DNA of 64,000 nt from Arthonia radiata. Its lineage: Eukaryota; Ascomycota; Arthoniomycetes; Arthoniales; Arthoniaceae. Within the stretch, counting starts at the first letter, position 1; every line of letters starts with the position of its first letter. The position numbers and the translations under genes were made by a program. The notes below the pieces were generated by a model. It saw only the letters and a program-made list of their open reading frames with translations. It ran no database searches and was not told where the DNA came from. Below are positions 54,660 to 64,000 of this stretch, one piece after another. The stretch is taken from the NCBI GenBank assembly GCA_002989075.1, contig PSQN01000003.1:937366-1001365 (forward strand), written 5' to 3'.

Positions 54660-57600
54660 ATGTCTATCGTGATCAAGGAGCGCGAGAGAGATCGTGACTG
54701 GGACCGCGACACTTATCGTGATGACCGACCGCGCAACGTGACTGTTCGGCGCTACAAAGTGCCCGATCGCAACGACGATGACCGCTTCGAGACTGCTAGT
54801 CGCTACTCGAAGCGCGATGATGGACCACGCTACGATCGACACGACGATTTGCGCGAGTATCGGTTTGAGAGAGAAGTCAGCAAGAACCGTCAGGTATGTC
54901 CAAGGTCTTTGCGCTCCAGATCATCCGTTCACCGATTCCATCAAAATTTCCCACCTTTGATAAGACGCCGCTTGATTACGGGCGCACCGGTGGGAAGTAA
55001 CGTAAAAAGCTCAACATACTGATGTGTGTGTACACAGAACTATGACATTGATGAATATCGCTCCGAGCGTGCTCACTCCCCAGTGAGGTCTCATGCTGGC
55101 GAGGTTCGCGAAATACACATATCAAGAGACATCTCTCGAGACCCTCCCCGACGTGAACGCGATCCTTACGAGCTCGATCATTATACGAAGACCACCGACT
55201 ACTACGCGCGGGAGCCCGACCCACGGCCCATTGTTATCCGACAGCAGGCACCTCAGCCTATCATCATCCGGGAAGAAGCGCCACAACCTGTAGTCATCCG
55301 TGAGCGATCGGAGCGATCGGAGCGGATTGACCGGCCTGAGTCTCCACGATCTGTACTTCTGGAGCGTCAACGAGAGGAAGAGCGGCAAGAGGCACAGTCA
55401 CGCTATTCAAGGCACACCGAAATTGATAGACACACCGAGATCGACAGACACACTGAGGTCGCTGCTCGTTCAGAGGGCAGACGTACTGATGTGGACAGAG
55501 AAGTCGACAGGCGTACCGAAATAAACGAAGATCGCACCATTGCAGTACGAGAAGAGCCTCAAGTTCCTGTACGACAAGAGCCCGAAGACGAGTACTATTA
55601 TCAACGCAAAACCCGACAGATCGCGAGAGATGACGATCGAGACGACCGCCGACGAAAAGAAGATAGAAAACCACGCCGTCGGGATGATGATTACAGTGAC
55701 GATGAGTACTACTACAGGCGGGAGGTACGAGATAACGACGGTGAACAAGCTGGCGCAAGATCCAAGTCGCGGCGCCGGCTCGATGTTGCAGAGGGTGCAG
55801 TTGCTGGTCTTGGTGCCGCAGCGCTCATGAATCGCCGCAACAAGAACCGTGAGGACGGCAAGAAAGGTGGAATCAAGAATCTTGCTGGCGGGGCGATCTT
55901 AGGTGCTGTGGGCGGAGAGGTTGCTAATCGTGCCAGAAGTCGATTTCGAGGCGGATCTGAATCCAGGTCTCGATCTCGGTCCCGCGATAGAGAAGGCAGA
56001 CGTCACCGCAGGCATCGCTCGCGTTCAGACGATCGTGCTCGGTCAAGCTCGCGTAAACGTATTGGTGATCTTGGCAAACTCGCTGGCGTTGCGGCGATCG
56101 GTGCTTTGGCAGGCTATGCGGCATCTCGCAAGAAGGGCAATAAAGATGAAGACAGGCGCAGTCGCTCCCGTGTCCGTCGCGCGTCTCTGTCGCGTAGCCG
56201 CTCCAGAAGCTTGAGCTACGACAGCCGTGCTAGCCGTGATAGTCGTGAGGCACCCAACGAGGCTCTGAGCTCAAAGAAGCGCAACGCGACAATGGCCAAG
56301 GCAGGTGTCGCCAGCGCCGCCGTTGCCGGAGTTTTGGATCGAGTACGGAGCAAATCGCGCGGCGCTCAAGGTCGGTCTCAGAGTCGCGTTCGCCAGAGTC
56401 TGCCGGTTGCCGTTGCGGGTCTCGGTGGTGCAGCTCTTGCTGGTCTATATGAGAACAACAAAGCGAAGAAGGAGAAGGAAGCAGCTGCACGCGAGTCGCC
56501 ACCGCGCAAAGGTCGATCACGATCCAGGGCCCAGTCACACTCCAGAGGTGCTAACGTCTATGAGCAAGAGCACAATGGCGTGCCTGCGATCGAATATGGC
56601 GGCGCTCCCATTCCCGGAGCAGACCCGTACGGAAGGCCACGAAGCCGAGCAGACAGCTACTACAGTGACAATGGTGTGGCACAAGGGCGCAGGTCCCTGT
56701 CATCCGATTCGAGCTCACCCCGCCGGCACCGCAGACACAACAACCATGGTGCTGCCGAAGGCGCTGCAGGAGCAGGCGTCGCTGGCATGGCGGCGCATGA
56801 TGCGTCTAAGAGAAGAGAGCGCAAGCGCGCGGAACGTGAGAGGAGGCGTAAGTAGCGCGCCGGTACTGGTTGTATGCGCTCATGCTGACATTTACCAGGC
56901 CAAGAGGAAGCTGCGCAAGAGACACCACCGCCTGCTCAGCCTCAAGCAGACTACGGATTTGGCCCGTACAGCCAAGAGCCTCAGCAGACACTGTCCCCTC
57001 CCCCAGAGCAGTATCCGGAACACTACTACCAGACCAATGCCTTCCAAAATGCGAATCAGTATCCATCTAATGCATACTCACCCGTTCCGAACTTCGTCGG
57101 ACATCAGCAAGCCCAAGCTCAGCAACAATCGTTCGGAGGTGCAAATGGCTATCCACAGCCAGGTCCCACTCCCACTCCCAATCAGTACGGATATGGATAC
57201 CAGCAGGGGTACCAACAAGGAACCCCTCAACCTGGACATTATCCGGGCAATCATGTGAGTCCAGCATCTCGCGAGCCCGACATCGCTAGAGAGGGTCTGT
57301 TGTTCTGCCCTCCGCGTTGCGCCATGAGAGACAGCCCACTGACAATGTCCCACACAGATGTAAGCCATAGACCGCGAAGCCCTACCGCCAACGATGCAGA
57401 CGCAAGAGAGCGCCGCAAGTCCGTTCAATTCAATCTTGACCCCGACGTCCGCTCAACCCGAACTATCTCGCCTGACGTCTCACCCCGTAGCATACCTAGG
57501 TCCGAAGATTCCGAGAGATCCCCCTTTGACGGTTCCGGCGACCGACGCAATCAAGACGCAAGCGACGATACGGTGAAGCATTACCCTCCCCAGCAGCCTG

Positions 57601-57869
57601 ACAACAGTGGCAAGCAACATCAAGATCAGCGTCATCCCGACCCCAATCAGCAGCCACCTTCAGCTCGTCCTCGCAAGGGTCATGGAGAGATGTCGACAGA
57701 GACTGAGTATCTGCCAGATCGATTTGACAAAAACAACAACAAGATACCGGAAGCACGGGAGGGCCTCAGCTACCATCTCGGCGACGCGAGGGATACTGTT
57801 GAGAACATGATGACAGACGGACCTTTAGGACGCATGTTCGGCTCGGGGAAGGGCAAGCGGTCACACTGA
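54660..57869 (+). CDS. DUF3824-type Arg/Ser-rich protein
   Basis: Exons are 54660-54893, 55038-56847 and 56899-57869, in phase throughout, giving about 1004 residues. The N-terminus is extremely charged (RERDRDWDRDTYRDDRPRN, then TVRRYKVPDRNDDDRFE). Then come PIVIRQQAPQPIIIREEAPQ repeats, three RHTEIDRHTEIDRHTEV-type repeats, and alternating RS-rich stretches and Gly/Ala helices (EGAVAGLGAAALMNRRNKNR, GAILGAVGGEVANRARSRF, KLAGVAAIGALAGYAASRKK). This mix is characteristic of fungal DUF3824 proteins. The C-terminal part is Pro/Gln/Tyr-rich and then polar. Function of the family is unknown; RS stretches recall splicing or phosphorylation substrates, while the Gly/Ala helices might insert in membranes. 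A GTGAGT-to-CACAG pair at 57255-57358 would break the frame, so it was not used. Confidence 0.8.
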
Positions 57870-59009
57870 CGACCTAGGCTGCATGAGCACGTGAAGTACG
57901 GATTCCCTTTTTTGGATTAATAGAAAGACAGGAGGGAGACGTGGGAGGAGATTGCAGGGCAGATGCGGCGTCATTCCTTGATGACCGATACGACTGATGT
58001 GTTTCCACGAGTATACGTAGACGATTGTGTTTTCTTACGGCCTTTCTATGCATAGTCTCAATGAAAGCGGTCACCACTTACGCGGCTTCCTGAATGAAGT
58101 GGTGGAGCCTACAATGACAGTCGCGAGATCGAGGCGATTGGAGGCAGCTGTACTCGCGGCTCACTTGCCTGGGGGTAGTGCCGTCTCCGCTTCTTTGACG
58201 GGGGTTGCGTGAGCAGGCGTAAGTATCTGTGGCCTTGTATGGGGATGGTGGTACAAATGCAGACACGCGTTTACGTCTTTGGCCAAACACGGTGTCTAGC
58301 GCGCGTGAGGACGAACAGCAACGGCCCGGCGCTTGAAAGTCCCCACCAATCAGCGGCCTCCTTTTTACCTCTTCTCCGATGATCACCACGCTGTTGGTGC
58401 AGGTCCTCTGCATCTTTTAGCGCTCCTTCCTTTTCTCTGATGTTTGAGAATCCCCGATGACTCTAATCATGGCTGCCTCGAGCCATCTCAAAAGGCCGCC
58501 AGACCCCTCCGATTCCCAATGGCCCCCGCAATGAACTATTAGACCCGCGCGCAGCAGCTTGTCAATTCACCCCAGGCCTACCCAACTCGGCAGAAGCACA
58601 GTCAATACACCTACCGACAGCCGTGACTGCTAGCTGCGTCCATTCTTAATTTCGCGAAATTCAGTGCCTGTCGCAACCCACCCCACCACCTGGCTCATTG
58701 GACATCCACTCACACTATCGACTCGACTCTCTCTTCCTATCTTATCCAGGCTCCAGCTATTACTTGCACCAATCCGCCAACCTCTAGCACTCGCAAGAGT
58801 GGTGCTCTTTTCATACACTCCCCGGACCGCACGTCAGCTCCTGCAGAGCGCAGGCCTTTCTCTGACTCGATCAGCCGCGAAGACGCTCCTCAAGTCCACT
58901 CCAGCTGTCCTCGGACCTGTCCAAGTCGTTGCAAGATACGCGAGTCGGATGAGTGCTGTCAGCAAGCACTCAATCCCGACAAGCACTGTATTATGAGCAC
59001 GCGAGGCTC
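57870..59009. other. Intergenic, long leader of next gene
   Basis: No gene seen. 58500-59009 is pyrimidine-rich and probably the promoter and 5' UTR of the 59010 gene; the frame of that gene is open upstream to about 58953 but lacks an ATG there. Confidence 0.4.
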
Positions 59010-62000
59010 ATGGCGGCCTCTCCCAACTCTCGTCGCCATCCCTCCACTTCACACTCTCCTCGCTCCTCTCGTCCCGTACGCAATAATTCTCGCCGCACCT
59101 CGCCCGTGACACCACCACTGCCACTGCCCAAAGGAGCGTGCAACTGGCGAAACCTTCAACAAGGCGCTCACTCCAACACATGTGGATGTCGTCGCTTTTG
59201 GTCGCGCGCTCAGAGCCTGCAGCAAGAGTATGGAGAGCATTCAGAGCGGTCAATATCTGGGATTGAGCGGACATCGTGCTTCTGTGGGCATCATGCATGC
59301 TTTCACTCGGAGCAGCAAGAGCCCATAGACCTGAACCAGGCCACACCGGCTGATGCTGAGGCCTCGCAGGCCATGCCTCCACCAGAAGGGGCAGGCCGAC
59401 CCAGAACTGCCAGTCAATCAGGCTACATACCCCGCTCTGCGCTTCGGAAGGCCAAGACAAGTCCCGGTAGAGTCCGTCAAGACACTTCCAGCGTCTCGCG
59501 AGACAGCTTATTTGGTGAGCCCAGGCAGCCGCGACGACAGAAAGGCGACATCAACCATAATCAGGTGGATGATAACAAAGCAGTCGTATCTGGACTCGGG
59601 CTGTATGTCGAGTCGACACGCAACCAGCCGTTTCCGAGCAAGTTCTCCACGGCCGCACAATTCGCTGTTGAGCAATTTCCATCGACACGGACGCCCTCTC
59701 GAATGACGCCAACAGAACTTGCGTCTGAGCGGAGCGCAATTGTCAATTCCAGTCCCAGCCGTGTTTTCTCTGATCATATCACGAAGCAACGAGCATCGCC
59801 TTTAGGCTTAGGCATCCCACCTTTGCAGCCAATGGAAGGTGTCCATCCGGACGACATTGCGCAGAGCGCCACAGAGATCGCGACACCCAGCAATGCTGGC
59901 ACTCCTGCTTTGAGAGCCGCTGATGACGCCATGGATCAAATCAAGGAGGGCATCGACACTCTGCATCGAGATGTCGCCAGGCTGCATCCGTCTCCCCAGG
60001 CCATTGCACAAGCGTTCGACGGCCCTTCCTCAAGGTCTCAGCACTCGGACCGCAGTCACCGCAACAATGCCGCTGCTTCCCCCTTGGTACCTGCACCTCA
60101 TTCTGCCCGCGGTAGCAAGCCATCGACACTGGCCACACTGATCTCGAACGTCGCGTCCTTGCGCCACATACTAGCCGAAATACCCAACCTTGGAGTTTCC
60201 TTGGCGAACCTGGGCCAACGTGTGGACGCTTTAGAGAGTGTATCATTTGCACATAGTGCCATTGAAGAACATAATGATCGGTTTGAGCACTTCGATGGTC
60301 GCATGCTTGACATTGAGAGCCGCGTTGACGAGCTGGAAAAGTTTCGCGCAGACTGTGTAGATTCCAGCGACTCGCTCAGATCGTTTCGAGAAGACTCGCC
60401 AAGTATAACACGTGATGTTGCGCATGGAGAAGCTGACGCGGGTCCGACACCACTGGTGAATATGCGCTCTAGTTATCGCGATGTTGGCTCTCGCGTGACT
60501 GCTATACAGAGACTGCGTAACATCGAGGAGCGATTGAGTGGGCTGGGTAGCTCGAACGCTCAATCTGTACCTACACCTACGGTCGAAGTCATACTTCTTC
60601 CTTGGGGCAAGCACTTGCAAGGCGTTTGGCACGAGCCGCAAAACGCTTCTCAAGCCTCCAATGCAGGGGCACAGGGCGCTACCACTGAACAGACGCAGTC
60701 CGCGATGGCGAAAAACACTACTGACCTTCTAATGAGCGACGCGGTCCTTGAGGAGTGGCCTCACAACACCCTTGTAGCGCGGGCAATTGGGCATACTGCA
60801 GGAGGAGGAGGCCGTGCCTATGAACGCTTGAAGAGCCGTGGCTTTGTCCGCAACACTCAACTGGGCGATCTGACAGCCCGGGGTATCTACGAAGCTGTCT
60901 GCCAGACATTTGGCGAAGTCCTTCGTGCAAATCCGACAGCAGGATCAGTCCCAAGCAAGGCCAACGTGGAAAGGCATCCACATCTCCTCGCATTGCGCAG
61001 CGCTTTCATCCCTTTGCGAAAGGTCCACAAGCATTCACGCTTGCGCTTTCTCTCCGAATCGGAACTTACCACGCCAGCTCTTTGGACCTACGACTTTCTC
61101 GAGTCGAGTGTCTTCATGAAGGCGCCTAAACAGGGCGTGACGAAGCTCTTCATTACAAGCCCTGCAGGCTACCTCCAGGACGCCAACGCCCCGGGATGGA
61201 CCTGGCAGAAACTCAGGGAGCTTCCCCGGGTTAAAGAGCTCGATGAACCTGTCAAAGCCGACACTCAAGATGGTGTGCCGGAAGCCGATGCCTGCGAACC
61301 CTGCTGGGAGCACGATGCTAGGCTCGACCCTGCATCCAGCCAGTTCTCCTCTTTCACTTCCAACGTCTCTTTTGAGTCATCACATCATCCTTCGCCGCCG
61401 CATAGCAAACCTGACGCGGTCGACGACGACGTGGAGGAAGATCCTGATTATGAGGAAGGATCTGCTGGGGAGTCTGCTGCAGAATTTGCAGAATTTGCAG
61501 ACTTCTCATCCTCGTCTGACGAGTCCGAAGCTCGTTCTCATCACCCCGCGCCTATCACGCCGGTCTCAGATTTTCCACCCTCGCGGCCTGGTCAGCTGCA
61601 GCGCCGCACTGCCTCTTTACCCGTCACGCAAGCCGCGTTGTCAACCTTTATGCCGCACATATCCGTCGCAGAACCTACGCATCCCAAGCGGCAAATCGCG
61701 TCTTTTGACAACGTACTTACCTCATCCTCCAATTTTGAGGCGCTGCTGCCCTCCTCTCGCTCAATCTCATCACTCTCCAAACGCCGGCGTCTGTCTCGCA
61801 CACCTTCTGGTCGTGTACCTATCGAAGACGACGCACCATGGGCGCTCACGCCACGAAGGTCAAGCAATCTTGAGAACATGGTCCATGATCATGACGAGGT
61901 CGACGAAGCAGAAGCAGCATATCAGACTCACCGAGCTCGCTCAGTCGTCAAGGTTCCGTTGAAAGACCGCGCTGGCAGTGCTGCGGCCTACGCTACGCCG

Positions 62001-62495
62001 TACAGTTTCAGTGGACCTGGCAAGCTCGCGCAAGGTGACACAGACATGGACGACAGTGACGAGGATTCTGACTCTGGTGATGACGCCAACGACAACGATG
62101 ACGAGGACAACGATGAGGAGGGAAGCGATGAAGACCCGGACTTCGCAGACGAGCCGTCACGCTCCGTCGAGTCTGAAATGGAGATGGATGCGTTGGTCAC
62201 GCTCGAAGAAGAGGCGTGGGAAGGCGTGGGCGATGACGAGGACGAAGATATGGACGTTTTGGATAAAGGTAAGAGGAAGAGGGTAGGCCATTCGAGGCGA
62301 AAGACTGGCCCGAGAAAGAAGGTAGCGGATGTGCAGATGAGCGACGACATTGACGAGGAGGCAAGCGATGGCGAGATGGCCGATTTTGAGGATGAAGATG
62401 ACGCGAATGAAGATGCAGGGCACGGCGCCCAGGAAAAGGGACCGTTTGACGACAGTGACGATTCTGACGATGCTGACGAACTGGGCGTGGAGTGA
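59010..62495 (+). CDS. Large disordered fungal protein with Cys/His-rich N-terminus
   Basis: A single frame of about 1161 residues. After a Ser/Arg/Pro-rich start there is a compact Cys/His region: KGACNWRNLQQGAHSNTCGC (Cys 44, 58, 60) and TSCFCGHHACFHSEQQ (Cys 90, 92, 97 with His 94, 95, 99). This could bind zinc, but I cannot name the domain. Mid-protein are coiled-coil-like stretches (DQIKEGIDTLHRDVARLH; FDGRMLDIESRVDELEKF) and a possibly folded region around EVILLPWGKHLQGVWHEPQ and LRSAFIPLRKVHKHSRLRFL, up to WTWQKLRELPRVKELDEPV. The last 250 residues are Asp/Glu-rich with KGKRKRVGHSRRKTGPRKK, a likely nuclear signal. Overall it resembles a chromatin-associated fungal protein of unknown role; that is inference. 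Confidence 0.75.
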   Translation: MAASPNSRRHPSTSHSPRSSRPVRNNSRRTSPVTPPLPLPKGACNWRNLQQGAHSNTCGCRRFWSRAQSLQQEYGEHSERSISGIERTSCFCGHHACFHSEQQEPIDLNQATPADAEASQAMPPPEGAGRPRTASQSGYIPRSALRKAKTSPGRVRQDTSSVSRDSLFGEPRQPRRQKGDINHNQVDDNKAVVSGLGLYVESTRNQPFPSKFSTAAQFAVEQFPSTRTPSRMTPTELASERSAIVNSSPSRVFSDHITKQRASPLGLGIPPLQPMEGVHPDDIAQSATEIATPSNAGTPALRAADDAMDQIKEGIDTLHRDVARLHPSPQAIAQAFDGPSSRSQHSDRSHRNNAAASPLVPAPHSARGSKPSTLATLISNVASLRHILAEIPNLGVSLANLGQRVDALESVSFAHSAIEEHNDRFEHFDGRMLDIESRVDELEKFRADCVDSSDSLRSFREDSPSITRDVAHGEADAGPTPLVNMRSSYRDVGSRVTAIQRLRNIEERLSGLGSSNAQSVPTPTVEVILLPWGKHLQGVWHEPQNASQASNAGAQGATTEQTQSAMAKNTTDLLMSDAVLEEWPHNTLVARAIGHTAGGGGRAYERLKSRGFVRNTQLGDLTARGIYEAVCQTFGEVLRANPTAGSVPSKANVERHPHLLALRSAFIPLRKVHKHSRLRFLSESELTTPALWTYDFLESSVFMKAPKQGVTKLFITSPAGYLQDANAPGWTWQKLRELPRVKELDEPVKADTQDGVPEADACEPCWEHDARLDPASSQFSSFTSNVSFESSHHPSPPHSKPDAVDDDVEEDPDYEEGSAGESAAEFAEFADFSSSSDESEARSHHPAPITPVSDFPPSRPGQLQRRTASLPVTQAALSTFMPHISVAEPTHPKRQIASFDNVLTSSSNFEALLPSSRSISSLSKRRRLSRTPSGRVPIEDDAPWALTPRRSSNLENMVHDHDEVDEAEAAYQTHRARSVVKVPLKDRAGSAAAYATPYSFSGPGKLAQGDTDMDDSDEDSDSGDDANDNDDEDNDEEGSDEDPDFADEPSRSVESEMEMDALVTLEEEAWEGVGDDEDEDMDVLDKGKRKRVGHSRRKTGPRKKVADVQMSDDIDEEASDGEMADFEDEDDANEDAGHGAQEKGPFDDSDDSDDADELGVE

Positions 62496-62982
62496 TTCAG
62501 GGTCATCGCGAGCAGGTATATTGCTTACGACTTTTGGATATTACTTCAGCACATGGGACGAAGAGGAGGCGCGTCTGGGCACAGGACGCAGCGGACTATT
62601 TCAGTGTTTTGCTATTATTTCGGCAGGCAATTTCCGGTATCTACTGTACAATTACGACATAAAAGCTCACCACTACAGGCGTACGCATTCTTCGATGACA
62701 CAGCCAAGCGGACCACACATCTCGACTGTACGATGGTATGGCACACATCTCCGTATAGATAAGTTGAACACAATGAACGTTTAGATGATAGTGCTTTTCT
62801 GCTTCTTGGTGCGTGCAGGTTTGATTGCTCTTGCCTAGCGCTCAGACAATGTCCGCCCGAAGCAATGGATTGCAATGGCAGATTACGCTACACTGTCCGA
62901 GAGTTATTTGAGAAGCATCAGCCGCTACTCTGTAGCATTGTCGGCATCCCCAACTCACCAGGCCATGCCTTTTGTTCCCAAG
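62496..62982. other. Convergent spacer
   Basis: 3' regions of two convergent genes. No gene or repeat seen. Confidence 0.4.
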
Positions 62983-63615
62983 CTAGTCATACGCCTCACC
63001 GAACCCCTCAAGGTCCTCAAACCCACCATCGTCCCACCCAACTACCTCACCGTCCCCATAGCCCGCGTCGTCCATCCCATCGTCAGTGCTGTCATCCCCC
63101 TCATCCTCGTCATAGCTCTCGTCCCAATGTTCGCCACAAGATCCATCGTCACCGCATTCATCACCCTCACCAACCCCGCCACCCCCCAAACCCTCCACAT
63201 CCCCCTCCGCCTGCCCGCGGATCCTCGAAAAATCACTCTCAAGCCGGTCTATGACACAGTTCCATTCCAGAAGCCCGTTGCACCCCTCTAGCTCCCGCAC
63301 CGCGAGCGCGGCAAGCTCCTTGATCAGGGAAGCGGTAGCGATTTGTCCGGCTTTGGTCGAAAAACTGCAGTCCCTGCCTATCTGAGCGTTGACCCACTCC
63401 GACTCTGCGGCCAGCCAGGCGGCCTCTTTGGGATCGGTGGGATCGACGTGGTCGTCGAGCGCCGCGTCGTAGGCTTCTAGGAGTTGTTCTTCGAGTGGGT
63501 CTGGTAATCCGGGGTTGGGCGCTGTGAGTTCTTGGAATGTGGTGAGGAATTTGCAGATTTCGGCGTAGATGGCGAGGTGCGTTTCCGCTTCTTGTGGCGT
63601 GAGAAGGGCGGGCAT
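62983..63615 (-). CDS. Family 1 acidic protein, copy 4
   Basis: A single 210-residue frame. It aligns with the 35-37 kb cluster: TPQEAETHLAIYAEICKFLT and TFQELTAPNPG match copy 1 (TPNEAQRRLALYAEIKDFLV and TLQELTAP). The Trp-centred middle is KEAAWLAAESEWVNAQIGRD, then SLIKELAALAVRELEGCNGL and WNCVIDRLESDFSRIRGQAE. The tail is Gly/Asp-rich and very acidic (DEDEGDDSTDDGMDD). It lies about 25 kb from the other three, so the family has both clustered and dispersed members. No signal peptide or membrane segment is seen. Upstream DNA is not obviously similar to the shared block of copies 2 and 3. Function unknown. Confidence 0.65.
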   Translation of the reverse strand: MPALLTPQEAETHLAIYAEICKFLTTFQELTAPNPGLPDPLEEQLLEAYDAALDDHVDPTDPKEAAWLAAESEWVNAQIGRDCSFSTKAGQIATASLIKELAALAVRELEGCNGLLEWNCVIDRLESDFSRIRGQAEGDVEGLGGGGVGEGDECGDDGSCGEHWDESYDEDEGDDSTDDGMDDAGYGDGEVVGWDDGGFEDLEGFGEAYD

Positions 63616-64000
63616 GGTGAGTTTGAGGTTGAGGGATGTGAGATTGTGGGATTTTGGGGTGGTGGTTTGGTGTGAGGGGAAGTGTAAGAGGAGTGTTTGG
63701 GTGGGGGGTTGTTTTGATTAAGATGACGTGGGGTGGCTGCTGTTGTGAGACAGCGGTGGAGTTGTTGCTGGGTAAAAAAGCTGGGGTAGGGCGTTTCGGA
63801 AGGGACGAGGGGTGGGGGGTGTAGATGTTTTTGAAAGGGAAGGTAGTTGGAGATAATTTTGGAGGTGAGATTGAAGTTGAGACGAGGCGAAGTGGAAGAG
63901 AGATTGGACGTGTGAACCTGTATTGTGACGAAGTGCTGGCCAGGGAAAACGCTTGAAAGGGCAGTGAGAAGTTCGACTGGGAGACATTGATCTTCAAACG
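63616..64000. other. Promoter side of family 1 copy 4, window edge
   Basis: No further gene is supported. A minus-strand frame across this part is Pro/Thr/Ser-rich and overlaps the leader of copy 4. Confidence 0.35.

Noticed and set aside
56305-57258. Plus-strand 317-codon frame overlapping the DUF3824 gene
   Set aside because: It lies in another frame of the RS-rich exon and crosses an intron with good splice signals; the DUF3824 frame is the coding one.
57255-57358. Third intron in the DUF3824 gene
   Set aside because: Removing it creates an immediate stop; the read-through frame fits exactly to the end at 57869.

Overview
The window looks like nuclear DNA of a filamentous ascomycete (Pezizomycotina). 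A Dothideomycete is my best guess, but that is inference. Support comes from genes broken by short introns (about 48-90 nt, mostly GT-AG, with CTAAC/CTGAC-like branch sites near the acceptor), gene spacing of about 1-4 kb, recognisable fungal orthologues (Prp2/Cdc28, SRPK-like kinase, PDH E1 beta, Aip1, Rtg2, PAQR/Izh, Tna1/Dal5-type MFS, Jlp1/TauD, CmcJ/AsaB-like, DUF3824) and no operons.

Layout. 1-6.6 kb holds the 5' part of the spliceosomal helicase gene prp2, an SRPK-like kinase and pyruvate dehydrogenase E1 beta, with one small TATA-box gene between the last two. 7-20 kb is gene-poor: an LRR-like gene with an unresolved start, small one-intron genes behind clear TATA boxes, a C-terminally anchored Cys-paired surface-type protein, a CmcJ/AsaB-like oxidoreductase and one apparently broken gene. 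20-24.3 kb holds a conserved disordered fungal protein and Aip1. 27.5-33.1 kb holds a PAQR receptor, a Tna1/Dal5-type transporter and a taurine/sulfonate dioxygenase; the transporter and dioxygenase are divergent and may form a sulfonate-uptake pair. 34.6-37.4 kb is a cluster of three related genes of an unrecognised acidic family (here called family 1); a fourth member lies at 63 kb. 38.8-47.8 kb holds a conserved Ser-rich protein, a tautomerase-domain protein with a long Pro-rich N-terminus, and Rtg2. 48.9-53.5 kb is a tandem array of a second unrecognised small-protein family (here called family 2): three apparently intact two-exon genes, one decayed copy and one orphan flank, all on the minus strand. 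54.7-62.5 kb holds a DUF3824 protein and a large disordered protein with a Cys/His-rich N-terminus.

The strongest candidates for undescribed biology are the two local gene families. In family 2 each intact copy has a phase-2 intron of exactly 56 nt and a conserved upstream block about 190-210 bp before the ATG. In family 1 two neighbouring copies share an upstream block, one copy carries an internal protein duplication and one carries an in-frame stop. Function is unknown for both. No tRNA, rRNA, CRISPR array or recognisable retroelement was seen. Exon boundaries were placed by eye from splice signals, reading phase and family similarity.
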